A stretch of 64,000 nt of DNA from an uncultured bacterium. GTDB taxonomy: Bacteria > Verrucomicrobiota > Lentisphaeria > Oligosphaerales > Oligosphaeraceae. The DNA is taken from assembly GCA_902776645.1 (NCBI GenBank), contig CACYQT010000005.1, forward strand, positions 124,001 to 188,000, in the 5' to 3' direction. Below are positions 26,750 to 35,287 of this stretch, one piece after another. A program made the translations under genes and the position numbers. Under the pieces are notes generated by a model, which was not told the origin of the DNA, did not search any database, and saw only the letters and a program-made list of their open reading frames with translations. The stretch's first letter is position 1, and every line of letters begins with the position of its first letter.

Positions 26750-28027
26750 TTATTTCAATTCATCCAGATTATTGAAGACTTTGATGATGGCCTGTGCGAC
26801 TTTCGCGGCCATCTGTTCGTCGTTGGGGGCGCGGAGAATCTGCACGATGGCGATATGCGAATAGCAGTATTTGATCGCTTCGGGGAAGTTCTTCACGCTG
26901 TAATCGACGCCGTCGGACGCGCCTGGAACCGCCCATGGATAGCCTTTGCCGTAGGCGTTCTGCGCGCGGAAGATGGTCATTTCAGGCAGGATGCAACTCT
27001 GCCAGACACAGCAGACGACGCCTTCCGCCTGAAGGGCCTTGCAGATGGCGTGGCGGAATTCGCTCTTTTCGGCGGGCGTCTTGTCGCCCATGCCGAGAGC
27101 GTCGAAATCGACACGGAGGTTATAGTTGTACCAGTTATGCGTGCAGATGGCGGGTTCGTATGGAAGCTTCAGCCCTTTGATGTCCGCAGCCTGAAGAATG
27201 GTATGAAGCGTCTTCGCGTTGGCGAGCAATTGCTTATAGTAATAGGGGAATTTCCGCAACTCGGCAAGAGCGTAGGCGGCGGTGATTTCGTTGTTGCAGA
27301 ACTTGTGCGCGAAGGCGTAGGCGGGAAATTCGTCCGTATCCTTCGTCGGCTGCATGTCTCCGAAGCCTGTCAGCGTGAGGCCGCGGTCGAAGATCTCCTT
27401 GTCGCTGGTGACGAACAGGCCGCCTTCGCCGGAAGTCATGCATTTGTTCTGGTTGAAAGAGAATGCGGCGCAGTCGCCGAGCGTTCCGGCCTTTTGGCCT
27501 TTGTAGAGGGCGTTGTGGGCCTGCGCGGCGTCTTCTATGATCTTGAGATTGTGCTTCTTGGCGATCTCGCGGATGGGATCCATGTCGCAGCAGAGACCAT
27601 GGAGATGGACGCAAAGGATGGCCTTCGTCCGCGGCGTGACGGCGGCTTCGATCTTGGCCGGATCGATAAGGAAAGTCTCCGGATCGATATCGACGAAGAC
27701 CGGCACGGCCATGTTGTGGATGATGCATGAGGCGCTGGACGGCCATGTGTAGGAGGTGACGATGACTTGATCGCCCGCGCCAATGCCGCAGCCTGCGACG
27801 CACATCTGGAGGGCGGAGCCGCCGCAGTTCGTGAAATAGGCGTATTTGTTGCCGTTGAAGGCGCAGAATTCCTCTTCAAGGAGTTTCGTATATTTGCCGC
27901 GGCACTGGCCTGGCTCATGGAGGGCCGCGATGATGAGCTCTTCGTCCGTTTTGTCGATCGGAGGCCAGTTTTTGACTTCGCCGGGCTTGATGACGGCTTC
28001 GCCGCCTTTGATTGCGAGTTGTGCCAT
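26750..28027 (-). CDS. DegT/DnrJ/EryC1/StrS family aminotransferase
   Basis: This is a 425-residue PLP enzyme of the sugar aminotransferase family. TNCGGSALQM near residue 67 contacts the cofactor phosphate, IIEDAAQAH (about 163-171) holds the ring-stacking/pyridine-N Asp, and SFNQNKCMTSGEGG gives Lys195 as the internal aldimine lysine. It uses a keto sugar and an amino donor, in the cytoplasm. The ATG sits directly at the edge of a heptamer array that separates it from the upstream hydrolase, and no ribosome site is visible. The substrate is unknown; some members act as regulators or dehydratases. Confidence 0.9.
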   Translation of the reverse strand: MAQLAIKGGEAVIKPGEVKNWPPIDKTDEELIIAALHEPGQCRGKYTKLLEEEFCAFNGNKYAYFTNCGGSALQMCVAGCGIGAGDQVIVTSYTWPSSASCIIHNMAVPVFVDIDPETFLIDPAKIEAAVTPRTKAILCVHLHGLCCDMDPIREIAKKHNLKIIEDAAQAHNALYKGQKAGTLGDCAAFSFNQNKCMTSGEGGLFVTSDKEIFDRGLTLTGFGDMQPTKDTDEFPAYAFAHKFCNNEITAAYALAELRKFPYYYKQLLANAKTLHTILQAADIKGLKLPYEPAICTHNWYNYNLRVDFDALGMGDKTPAEKSEFRHAICKALQAEGVVCCVWQSCILPEMTIFRAQNAYGKGYPWAVPGASDGVDYSVKNFPEAIKYCYSHIAIVQILRAPNDEQMAAKVAQAIIKVFNNLDELK

Positions 28028-28029
28028 AG

Positions 28030-28120
28030 TAGTGGTTAGTGGTTAGTGGTTAGTGGTTAGTGGTTAGTGGTTAGTGGTTGGGAGGGTCCCGCTCCTGCGG
28101 GAACGGTGGTTAGTGGTTAG
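28030..28120. repeat. Second heptamer array (TAGTGGT x7) with GC hairpin
   Basis: Seven perfect TAGTGGT units (28030-28078) are followed by GGGAGGG, a hairpin TCCCGCTCCTGCGGGA and further units GGTGGTTAGTGGTTAG. The layout matches the array at 19576. It fills the gap between the hydrolase and aminotransferase genes and supplies the hydrolase stop codon (TAA, minus strand, 28117-28119). Confidence 0.92.
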
Positions 28121-29694
28121 TTGGATTCATAAAATCTGATATTGGACGGGCCTGTGACGATCGTGTTCACGGCGATGTCCGCTCCGTTCTGAGCCGCCTG
28201 CAGGCCTTTGCGGTTGGTATGCGGGTGGAACAACGGGTAGGCGGAGGAGGAGACATCCAGACGGAGCTTGTCGCCAGGCTCGAACAGGAAGGAATGGTGA
28301 CCGAGCGTGAATTCCAGTTCGACGGTTTCGTTGGGATTGTAGTGCGGATGCTGGAAACTGATGGAGGTGATGTCGTCGCGCAGACCGTATGCGATGTCGT
28401 TCTTGACGATGCTTGTGCGGATGTAGAAGCACGTGTCGAGGCAGGAGGAGCGGACGTGCAGCGTCGCCTTCATGCGGCCTTCGACCTTGCATGGCGCTTC
28501 GAACGGGGCGGACAGGAAGGAGACGATGTCATATCGCGAATTGGGCTTGTCCTGTTCGGCCATGCCGCCGAAATTGTTGCAAAGACCGCCCTTGAAAGAT
28601 GCGGGGGCGTAGGGATTGTACGTGTAGGAAATGGCGGCGGCGTCCTGCGGCGCCGCGTCCAACGTGTGGTCGTTGAGGTAGAGGACATGCTCTTTTTGAC
28701 CTTCCTTCAGCGAATCGACGGTGTGCCATTGGTTTTCCCACAGCGTGTAGTAGGTCGTTTTGCCTTCTGGAATCGTCCGTAGCGGCGCTCCCGTGCGGAC
28801 GTGATCGAGCCATTGGTAGACAAAATCCGAACCGAAATTTTCGTTGAGGCCGCCGTTGGGGAAGACGACGGGGCTGAATTTGTCCGGATTCGGATTGTGG
28901 TTGTATGGCGTCACGAGCAGGGCGCATTTCGGGCGGACGGCGGCGGGAATGGTCTCCCACATGTCGAAGATGCCCTCCGTGTAAATATCGTAGAAGGATG
29001 AATAGAAAAGCGTTGGGATGTTCAACGTACTGACTGCGTTGTGGGAATCCGCGCCGCCTTCAAGCGTCTGCCAGAACGGATCGTCCGGCAGAGGGTGCTC
29101 CATGTACGCTTCAAGAGCTTCCGCGTATTCGCCGAAAATGGAGCGTGTTACGCCTAGAAGCGGCATGGTGCGGAAGGTGTCCAGCACATAGTTCTTCTTG
29201 AAAATGGAATTCTTCTTGTACATGCCGACCGCCCATTGCCCATGGAGGCCGCATTTCATGAAACCGTTGCGGTAGGTGACGTTGTAGCGGATGGGATCCT
29301 GTATGCCGAGTACGGCGCCTTTGATGTCCGGCTGATGCGTGTCCAGATAGGCGTAATGTACAGATGTCAAATAACTTCCGCCAACGGGATAGATTTCGCC
29401 TTGATAGAAAGGCTGCTGGCGGATCCATTCAAGGGAGTCGAGGCCGTCCTGCCGTTCGTTGACGTATGGGATGCAATCGCCTTCGCTGCGGCCGCATCCA
29501 CGGCAGTGCTGCGTGACGATGGCGTAGCCATGGGTGTCCTCCTTCTGGAGGTCGGTCATGTTGATTTCCTTGCCGACGTATGGATTGCGGCGGAAGATGA
29601 TGGGGAAGGTGCCTGTTTCGGACGGCAGCTGGACGTATGTGTAGATTTTGACGCCATCCGACATGGCGACATGGAATTCTTTGACGATGTTCAT
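28117..29694 (-). CDS. CocE/NonD family hydrolase (X-Pro dipeptidyl-peptidase-like)
   Basis: This is a 525-residue protein from ATG 29694 (MNIVKEFHVAMSDGVKIYTYVQLP, the usual family N-terminus); ATGs at 29724 and 29790 would add 10 or 32 residues and cannot be excluded. The alpha/beta-hydrolase part has RNPYVG, HCRGCGRSEG, and YPVGGSYLTSVHY with the nucleophile Ser. The C-terminal jelly-roll domain (FEAPCKVEGRMKATLHVRSS, LEFTLGHHSFLFEPGDKLRLDV) is the X-Pro/CocE lectin-like domain. It is probably an esterase or peptidase; no signal peptide is seen. It is followed by the heptamer array and an aminotransferase. Confidence 0.88.
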   Translation of the reverse strand: MNIVKEFHVAMSDGVKIYTYVQLPSETGTFPIIFRRNPYVGKEINMTDLQKEDTHGYAIVTQHCRGCGRSEGDCIPYVNERQDGLDSLEWIRQQPFYQGEIYPVGGSYLTSVHYAYLDTHQPDIKGAVLGIQDPIRYNVTYRNGFMKCGLHGQWAVGMYKKNSIFKKNYVLDTFRTMPLLGVTRSIFGEYAEALEAYMEHPLPDDPFWQTLEGGADSHNAVSTLNIPTLFYSSFYDIYTEGIFDMWETIPAAVRPKCALLVTPYNHNPNPDKFSPVVFPNGGLNENFGSDFVYQWLDHVRTGAPLRTIPEGKTTYYTLWENQWHTVDSLKEGQKEHVLYLNDHTLDAAPQDAAAISYTYNPYAPASFKGGLCNNFGGMAEQDKPNSRYDIVSFLSAPFEAPCKVEGRMKATLHVRSSCLDTCFYIRTSIVKNDIAYGLRDDITSISFQHPHYNPNETVELEFTLGHHSFLFEPGDKLRLDVSSSAYPLFHPHTNRKGLQAAQNGADIAVNTIVTGPSNIRFYESN

Positions 29695-29847
29695 ATATGA
29701 ATCAGTGGTTGAGTTTGCATACATGGTAACTTGAATGTAAGTTAATAAAGGAATAGCACAATACAAGATTTTCGGGCGAAAAATGCCCAAAAGAACGACT
29801 CTAAAGAAACAATACCATCAGGAACAGTTCAAAAAAGAGGACCAGAC

Positions 29848-31134
29848 ATGAGTACGAAGCATTTGCTATGCAGTATCGCGATGGGCGCGGCATTGGTTGC
29901 AAACGCGGCCGAGCCGCCGAAAGTCGCCATTACGGGGCCTTGGCAGATTGAAGTGGAAGGCGTGAAACTGGATGTTCCCGAACCGCCGGTCATCCGCGTG
30001 GTGGAGGAATCCTACAAGTCATTGCCAGTCTATCGTCGCGGCGGCGGCTGGAACGACGGCGTGGCGTTGCGCGGCGTGTCGGCGACCGGTTGCGCGCTGC
30101 CGAAGGCGTTGGATCCGTATTCCGTCCGCATGCGTTTGCCGGACGGCACGGAAATGCAACGCGGAAAGGATTTTGAATACACGGATTCATGGGGTACTCT
30201 CGGCCGTGTGGAAGGCGGCCGCGTGTCGGCGAACCAGGAGGTTCTGATTTCCTATCGCTATATTCCGAACCGTCTGGATTCCGTCATCAAGACGGCGGAC
30301 GGCAAGCTGAAACTCGTGTGCGGCAAGCCGGCGAGCTTCTGCCCGAAGATGCCCGCCCTGCAGGAAGGCGAGACGCGCCTTCTCAACATCTACACGGAAG
30401 CGCAGACGGACAAATTGACGGACGAGAACATCTTCATCATCACGGAGACGGCGTTCCCCGCGGAATCCGCCAAAGAGCAGCAGGCCTTCATTCCGAACAC
30501 GATGAAGAAGCTGCAGAACGGCGAACATGTGAAGATTCTCGCGTGGGGCGACAGCGTGACGGCGTGCGGCTACATTCCGGACCAGTTCCGCTGGCAGATC
30601 CAGTTCGTCGAACGCCTGAAGGCGGCGTTCCCGAAGGCGGACATCGAACTCATCAGCAATGGTTGGGGCGGCCGCACGATTCCCGCCTTCCTGAACGAGC
30701 CGGAAGGATCGCAGTACAACTACCAGCGGACGGTTCTGGATGTCAAGGCGGATCTGGTCGTGTCCGAATTCGTGAACGACGCAGGGCTGCCGCCGGCGGA
30801 ATGGGATCGCAGCTTCAATAAAGTTTTGAACGACTTCCGTGCGCAGAACACGGAATGGATCATCCTGACGCCGCACTATGTCCGCCCCGACTGGATGGGA
30901 TTGACGACGCAGAACGGCATCGGCATCGAAAACGATCCGCGTCCGTACGTGGCGTTCATCCGCAAATTCGCGGTTGACAAGAAAGTGGCGGTCGCCGACG
31001 CGGCGAAGCGCTATGGCCGTCTCTGGCGGCAGGGCATTCCTTACAATACATTAATGACCAATACGATCAACCATCCGGACAAGGATGGAATGAAAATCTT
31101 CGCGGACGCTCTGATGAGCATCTTCGGCGAATGA
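29848..31134 (+). CDS. Secreted SGNH/GDSL-type hydrolase
   Basis: This is a 428-residue protein with a signal peptide (MSTKHLLCSIAMGAALVANA, cut near 20-21). The SGNH domain in the C-terminal half has ILAWGDSVTACGY (Ser236), SNGWGG, EFVNDAGL and a terminal NHPDKDGM block with the likely His. The N-terminal part (about 22-190) is beta-rich and may be a carbohydrate-binding module. Such enzymes often remove acetyl groups from sugars. AGAGGA precedes the ATG. It converges with the sialidase gene, with only 4 nt between stops. Confidence 0.85.
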   Translation: MSTKHLLCSIAMGAALVANAAEPPKVAITGPWQIEVEGVKLDVPEPPVIRVVEESYKSLPVYRRGGGWNDGVALRGVSATGCALPKALDPYSVRMRLPDGTEMQRGKDFEYTDSWGTLGRVEGGRVSANQEVLISYRYIPNRLDSVIKTADGKLKLVCGKPASFCPKMPALQEGETRLLNIYTEAQTDKLTDENIFIITETAFPAESAKEQQAFIPNTMKKLQNGEHVKILAWGDSVTACGYIPDQFRWQIQFVERLKAAFPKADIELISNGWGGRTIPAFLNEPEGSQYNYQRTVLDVKADLVVSEFVNDAGLPPAEWDRSFNKVLNDFRAQNTEWIILTPHYVRPDWMGLTTQNGIGIENDPRPYVAFIRKFAVDKKVAVADAAKRYGRLWRQGIPYNTLMTNTINHPDKDGMKIFADALMSIFGE

Positions 31135-31138
31135 TCTT

Positions 31139-32323
31139 CTACGGAATCTCGCATGAATTGATGTAGATTCCGTCACGCAGGCCGGAGACGCAGTAGAGAA
31201 CGCCTTGACGGTACATCATTCCGTTCCATAGACCAGCCTCCTCCGGCTTGAGGAAAAAGACATCCTGGGCAGGACTCCAATGGGTCCTGTCCATTTTTTG
31301 TATCGGCGTGCCGTCGGAAATGACGCATTTCATGACGGATACACGGTCGCCCACTTTTCCCGTGGCGGCGAAGCAGTCTTCATCCGTCTGGAAGGAGACG
31401 GCGAGGCGGTTGTCGTCCGTCACGCAGACATACGGGGCGCTGGCCTTCGTGCCGCGCCCTTTCGGGACGAAAACTTCAGATGGAGCGGACCAGTTGATAC
31501 CGTCTTTCGACCACGCCATGAGAATTTCGAAACGGATGGAATCCGTTTCGGGCTGGTCGCGGTAGGTTCCTTCGAAGACGACGACGTATTCGCCTGTCTT
31601 CGTGCGCGCGAAGACAGGCATGCCGTCGCGTGAAAGCCGCGTGATTCCGCCGACAGTTTTTTCGACGGCGCCGTCCATGATGGCGCGCGGATTCGTCCAG
31701 ACGCCGTTGACCAGTTCTTTCGCCATGATCCGCTGGCATTTGTAGTTGGTCTTGGGATCACGGTGGACGTTTCCCGCCATGGGGGAGAAATCGTCCGCAT
31801 ACATGACGGTGACTTTGCCGTCGATGACATCGACAAACGGTTCATAGAAACCGACATTGTAGCCTTTGGACATCGTCTCGAGGATCTTCTTTTCGCCAAG
31901 CCCCATGGCGAAATTGCTGACGATGGTGTTGTATTCATGCCATGTTTCGCCCTTGTCGAATGAAATGGAGCAGTAGATGGCACGTTCATGGGCGGAGATG
32001 GTCGGTCTCCCGATGGCACGGTAGGAGCAGAGAATGGCGCCGTCCGGCATTTCATGGAAATCGACGTTCGCGCACCACGCCTCGTCATGGAAGGAGGCGA
32101 TGGACGGCGCCGTCCAGTTTCTTCCTTCGTCAAAACTGCGGCGGACGTTGATCCGCCCATTGTCGTAACCGAGCAGCCATGTGTTGTCTTTCAACGCGTA
32201 AAGCCGCGGATAGCCGCCGCCTCCGCAGAGCTTCCGTTTGTTTTCAGGGGAGAAATGGAAGTCGTCTGCGTGGAGGAGGGCTGTCATGGAAAAAAGACAA
32301 AGGAATATAAAAAGTTTATTCAT
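31139..32323 (-). CDS. Secreted sialidase/neuraminidase-family protein (BNR repeats)
   Basis: This is a 394-residue protein with signal peptide MNKLFIFLCLFSMTALLHA. It is a six-bladed propeller of the sialidase superfamily: Asp-boxes RSFDEGRNWT (about residue 63), SFDKGETWH and SKDGINWS, plus YPRLYALKDN with the likely first triad Arg. It could release sialic acid or another acidic sugar from glycans outside the inner membrane. It is the last gene of the Gfo/Idh - kinase - isomerase - sialidase unit, 39 nt after the isomerase. The specificity is not proven. Confidence 0.84.
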   Translation of the reverse strand: MNKLFIFLCLFSMTALLHADDFHFSPENKRKLCGGGGYPRLYALKDNTWLLGYDNGRINVRRSFDEGRNWTAPSIASFHDEAWCANVDFHEMPDGAILCSYRAIGRPTISAHERAIYCSISFDKGETWHEYNTIVSNFAMGLGEKKILETMSKGYNVGFYEPFVDVIDGKVTVMYADDFSPMAGNVHRDPKTNYKCQRIMAKELVNGVWTNPRAIMDGAVEKTVGGITRLSRDGMPVFARTKTGEYVVVFEGTYRDQPETDSIRFEILMAWSKDGINWSAPSEVFVPKGRGTKASAPYVCVTDDNRLAVSFQTDEDCFAATGKVGDRVSVMKCVISDGTPIQKMDRTHWSPAQDVFFLKPEEAGLWNGMMYRQGVLYCVSGLRDGIYINSCEIP

Positions 32324-32362
32324 TCAAGGGATAAAAGCGATAAAAGCTTTGTGGAATGGAAT

Positions 32363-33223
32363 TTAGTCTCTTTTGGCGATTTTGCGGATCATCTGGAAGA
32401 GGGAGATTTCCTGCATCTCGCGGAGTTCGGCGGGAATCTTGCCGGGAGCGGCGGTTTCGAGGGAGGCCGTCCCATCGAATCCGATTTCTGCCAATGCGTT
32501 GGAGAAATCATCCCAGTCGATGACGCCCGTGTAGGGAATCCAATGCAAGTCGTTGCGGCCGTTGTTGTCATGGATGTGCAACGTCTGGAGATACTCCTTG
32601 CCGAGCAGGCGGACGCAGTCGCCGGGCTTCTCGCCGGTCGTGGCGGCATGGCCTGTGTCCAGGCAGACTTTGAACCACGGGCTGTTGAATTCCTTGACGA
32701 ACGCAAGCGTCGCGGCGACGGGGGCGATGGACAGCGGCGGCATGGGCATGTTCTCGAAATTGACGATGACTTCGTTCTGGCGTCCGACTTCCACAAGGCG
32801 GCCCATGAATTCGCGGTTCATGTCCAGCATCTCTTTTTTCTGCTCTTCTGATTCGCTTGAGCAGCCGAACGGCATGATGGGATGGATGATGAAATTCTTG
32901 CAGCCGAGAATGGCGGTGCCGCGGATGGATTTCGCCATTTTCTCAAAGCGTTCCGCACGGTCTTCCGGCGTGTTGTCGCGCGGGGGCCAGCGCCACGGGC
33001 CATGTGTCTGGCTGATTTCGATGCCGCTGTCTTCAATCTGTTTGCGGATATTCTTCAGCTCTTTTTCAAAACCAGTTTCATCTAGTTGGAAAAGAGGGCC
33101 TTCCGTATTGGCAAAATCCTGAAAGTCGACGCATTCATACCCATGCTTGCGCATGCGCTTCAAGCCTTCGGCGAGACCGTAGCGTGAAAGATAGGCACCG
33201 GATTCAATACCGATTTTCATCAT
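32363..33223 (-). CDS. Sugar phosphate isomerase/epimerase (TIM barrel)
   Basis: This is a 286-residue protein from ATG 33223, which has AAGGA eight bases upstream; a second ATG is next to it and a TTG two codons earlier is less likely. It is an AP-endonuclease-2-like barrel: IEISQTHGPW, NFIIHPIMPFG, EVIVNFENMPMPP (metal Glu), FKVCLDTGHAAT (Asp, His), LHIHDNNGRNDLHWIPYTGVIDW, and ASLETA (last Glu). It is probably a ketose epimerase or inosose-type enzyme. It lies 24 nt after the hybrid kinase gene and upstream of the sialidase. Confidence 0.9.
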   Translation of the reverse strand: MMKIGIESGAYLSRYGLAEGLKRMRKHGYECVDFQDFANTEGPLFQLDETGFEKELKNIRKQIEDSGIEISQTHGPWRWPPRDNTPEDRAERFEKMAKSIRGTAILGCKNFIIHPIMPFGCSSESEEQKKEMLDMNREFMGRLVEVGRQNEVIVNFENMPMPPLSIAPVAATLAFVKEFNSPWFKVCLDTGHAATTGEKPGDCVRLLGKEYLQTLHIHDNNGRNDLHWIPYTGVIDWDDFSNALAEIGFDGTASLETAAPGKIPAELREMQEISLFQMIRKIAKRD

Positions 33224-33247
33224 GTTCAATGTCCTTGTCTAAAAACG

Positions 33248-35254
33248 TCACGAAATTTGATTGAAGAATTCAGTCAGTTTGGCGATATTGTATGGTTTCA
33301 GGAGAAGTCCTGTGAAACCGTCCTTCTGATACGTGTTGAGCATCTCGATGTCCGCTGTCACCGCGTAAACCAGCAAATTGGAAAGTTTGGGATTCTTGCG
33401 GATTTCGGCGACAAGCTTCATGCCGTCCATGACGGGCATCTGGATGTCCGTCATGACGATGTCCGGCAGGGGGGAAGTCTGCAAAAGATCAAGCGCCTCC
33501 TTGCCGTTTTTGGCGGAGCGTGTTTTCGTGATGCCGAGTTTTTCGCACATGAGGTTGAGCATCTTCAGATTGAGAGGCGTGTCGTCGACCAGCAGGAGCG
33601 AGAGCTCCCTGATGGCTGGGTTGAGCTGGCTGGAGGCGTTCTCTTCACGTTTGATGGCTTGCTCGGAGAATTTGACGTTGTTCAAGGTGACGGTGAACGT
33701 ACTGCCGACGCCCTTCTCTGATGTGATGGACATCGTTCCTTTCATGTTCTCCAGCAATATCTTGCAGATGGAAAGCCCCAAGCCTGTTCCCTTGATGTTT
33801 GATTTCGCCATGCCTTGCGAATATGGCTGCATAAGCGTTTTCATCTCTTCCGGTCCGATGCCGGCGCCAGTGTCTTTCACGGAAAAGACAAGTGTCTTGG
33901 TGTCCGCCTCGCTGTCATGGCATGCGGCGGATATGGTGATGGTGCCTTCGGTGGTGAACTTCACGGCATTGCTGATCAGATTGGCGAGAATCCGGCGGAC
34001 ATGCTCCATATCAATATATAACATGGGCATTTCCTGAATATCCGAGACAAGCTGCAGATTTTTCGCGTCCGTTATTGGCTTGAAGGTTTTCACAATGGGT
34101 TCGACAAGTTTACTGAAATCATAGTAATTGTAGTTGAATTCCATCTTGCCAGCTTCGAGCTTGAAGAAATCAAGAAGGTCGTTGATCAGTTCAAGAAGTA
34201 TACCGCCGCTGTAGGAGATGCTGTCGAGAGAGTCCTTTTGCGCGGGCGGCATGTCTTTTTCGGTTCTAAGCAGATCAGTGAAACCGATGATGGAGTTGAG
34301 GGGGGTGCGCATGTCATGGCTAAGGCTGGCGAAGAACAAGTTGCGGTCCTCAAGCTCTTTCTGCTTGAGTTTCATCTCCAGTTCCTGCGCCGCCAGCTGT
34401 GACTCCAGCTTGGCCTGCTGGAGCTTCATTTCAGACTCGCGTTTGACAAGCTGCGCTTCATGGACCAGATGGACATTCGTTCCCTCCAGTTTTTTGGCCG
34501 CCTCATGACGCTTGCGGTTGATGATGAAGGCATAGAGAAGAATCGAAAGCAAGATCAGCGTCTGCAAGGACAGATAGATGATTTGATTGCGGTAGCGGCG
34601 GGCGATGTCGGAAGAGTTGACTAAATACTGTTTTTCCGTGTCTTCCAGCATTTTGCTTATATGAAAATCGACATTGGCCCAGATTTCTTTCTTCTGCGTT
34701 TGATAGTTGTCGTCGAAAAGAATCATTCTCGCCAGAACCAGCTTCTCTTCTTTCGAAAGTTGGAAGTCCGCTTGTGTCAACGGGGAGGAGGCGAGATATT
34801 TTTCCATGTCATGCGGCAGAGTGGAACGGTCAAAACCAGTGGCGGCGATGACAAGGTTCATGGAACGGTATTCCGTGTATTCCAACGCTCGCGATTTCGT
34901 TACGGCCACGATGATCAATTGCTTGAGTTCCGTCGTTTCCGGAATGCCGCTGAGAATATCGATGGCGCGTTCACGGCGACGGTAGGTGTCCTTTTCACGG
35001 AAATAGGCGAGAAGATGGCGGAGATCGTTTGTAATCGCGTAGAGACGAGCCTGTTCCGTCATCATGTCGCTGCCTGTCTGGAGCATTTTGGCCGCCTCTG
35101 AATAGTCATAGTAATGGCGTTGCGTCATCTCGACCCGCGCATAATCCTTGAAGACATGGATGGTGTTTTTCACCAACAGGGCGCCAAGGATCATCCAGAT
35201 GAATCCTGCGATGACCATGCAAGAGAAAGTGAACTTTTCGACGTTGCTCTTCAT
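33248..35254 (-). CDS. Membrane hybrid sensor histidine kinase
   Basis: This is a 668-residue protein with membrane segments at about 10-28 and 225-245 enclosing an approximately 190-residue helical periplasmic sensor. A coiled coil follows (about 250-305), then HisKA with SLSHDMRTPLNSI (His313), HATPase (LISNAVKFT, KDTGAGIG, GTGLGLSI) and one receiver (VMTDIQMPVMDG, Asp603). There is no output domain, so phosphate must pass to an Hpt protein and a separate regulator; the Hpt at 3481 is a possible partner. The gene sits inside a sugar operon, between a Gfo/Idh gene (33 nt) and an isomerase gene (24 nt), which hints that it senses the same glycan. Confidence 0.93.
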   Translation of the reverse strand: MKSNVEKFTFSCMVIAGFIWMILGALLVKNTIHVFKDYARVEMTQRHYYDYSEAAKMLQTGSDMMTEQARLYAITNDLRHLLAYFREKDTYRRRERAIDILSGIPETTELKQLIIVAVTKSRALEYTEYRSMNLVIAATGFDRSTLPHDMEKYLASSPLTQADFQLSKEEKLVLARMILFDDNYQTQKKEIWANVDFHISKMLEDTEKQYLVNSSDIARRYRNQIIYLSLQTLILLSILLYAFIINRKRHEAAKKLEGTNVHLVHEAQLVKRESEMKLQQAKLESQLAAQELEMKLKQKELEDRNLFFASLSHDMRTPLNSIIGFTDLLRTEKDMPPAQKDSLDSISYSGGILLELINDLLDFFKLEAGKMEFNYNYYDFSKLVEPIVKTFKPITDAKNLQLVSDIQEMPMLYIDMEHVRRILANLISNAVKFTTEGTITISAACHDSEADTKTLVFSVKDTGAGIGPEEMKTLMQPYSQGMAKSNIKGTGLGLSICKILLENMKGTMSITSEKGVGSTFTVTLNNVKFSEQAIKREENASSQLNPAIRELSLLLVDDTPLNLKMLNLMCEKLGITKTRSAKNGKEALDLLQTSPLPDIVMTDIQMPVMDGMKLVAEIRKNPKLSNLLVYAVTADIEMLNTYQKDGFTGLLLKPYNIAKLTEFFNQIS

Positions 35255-35287
35255 GATTTCTGATAGTGGCGTTACACCGCCGCTGTG

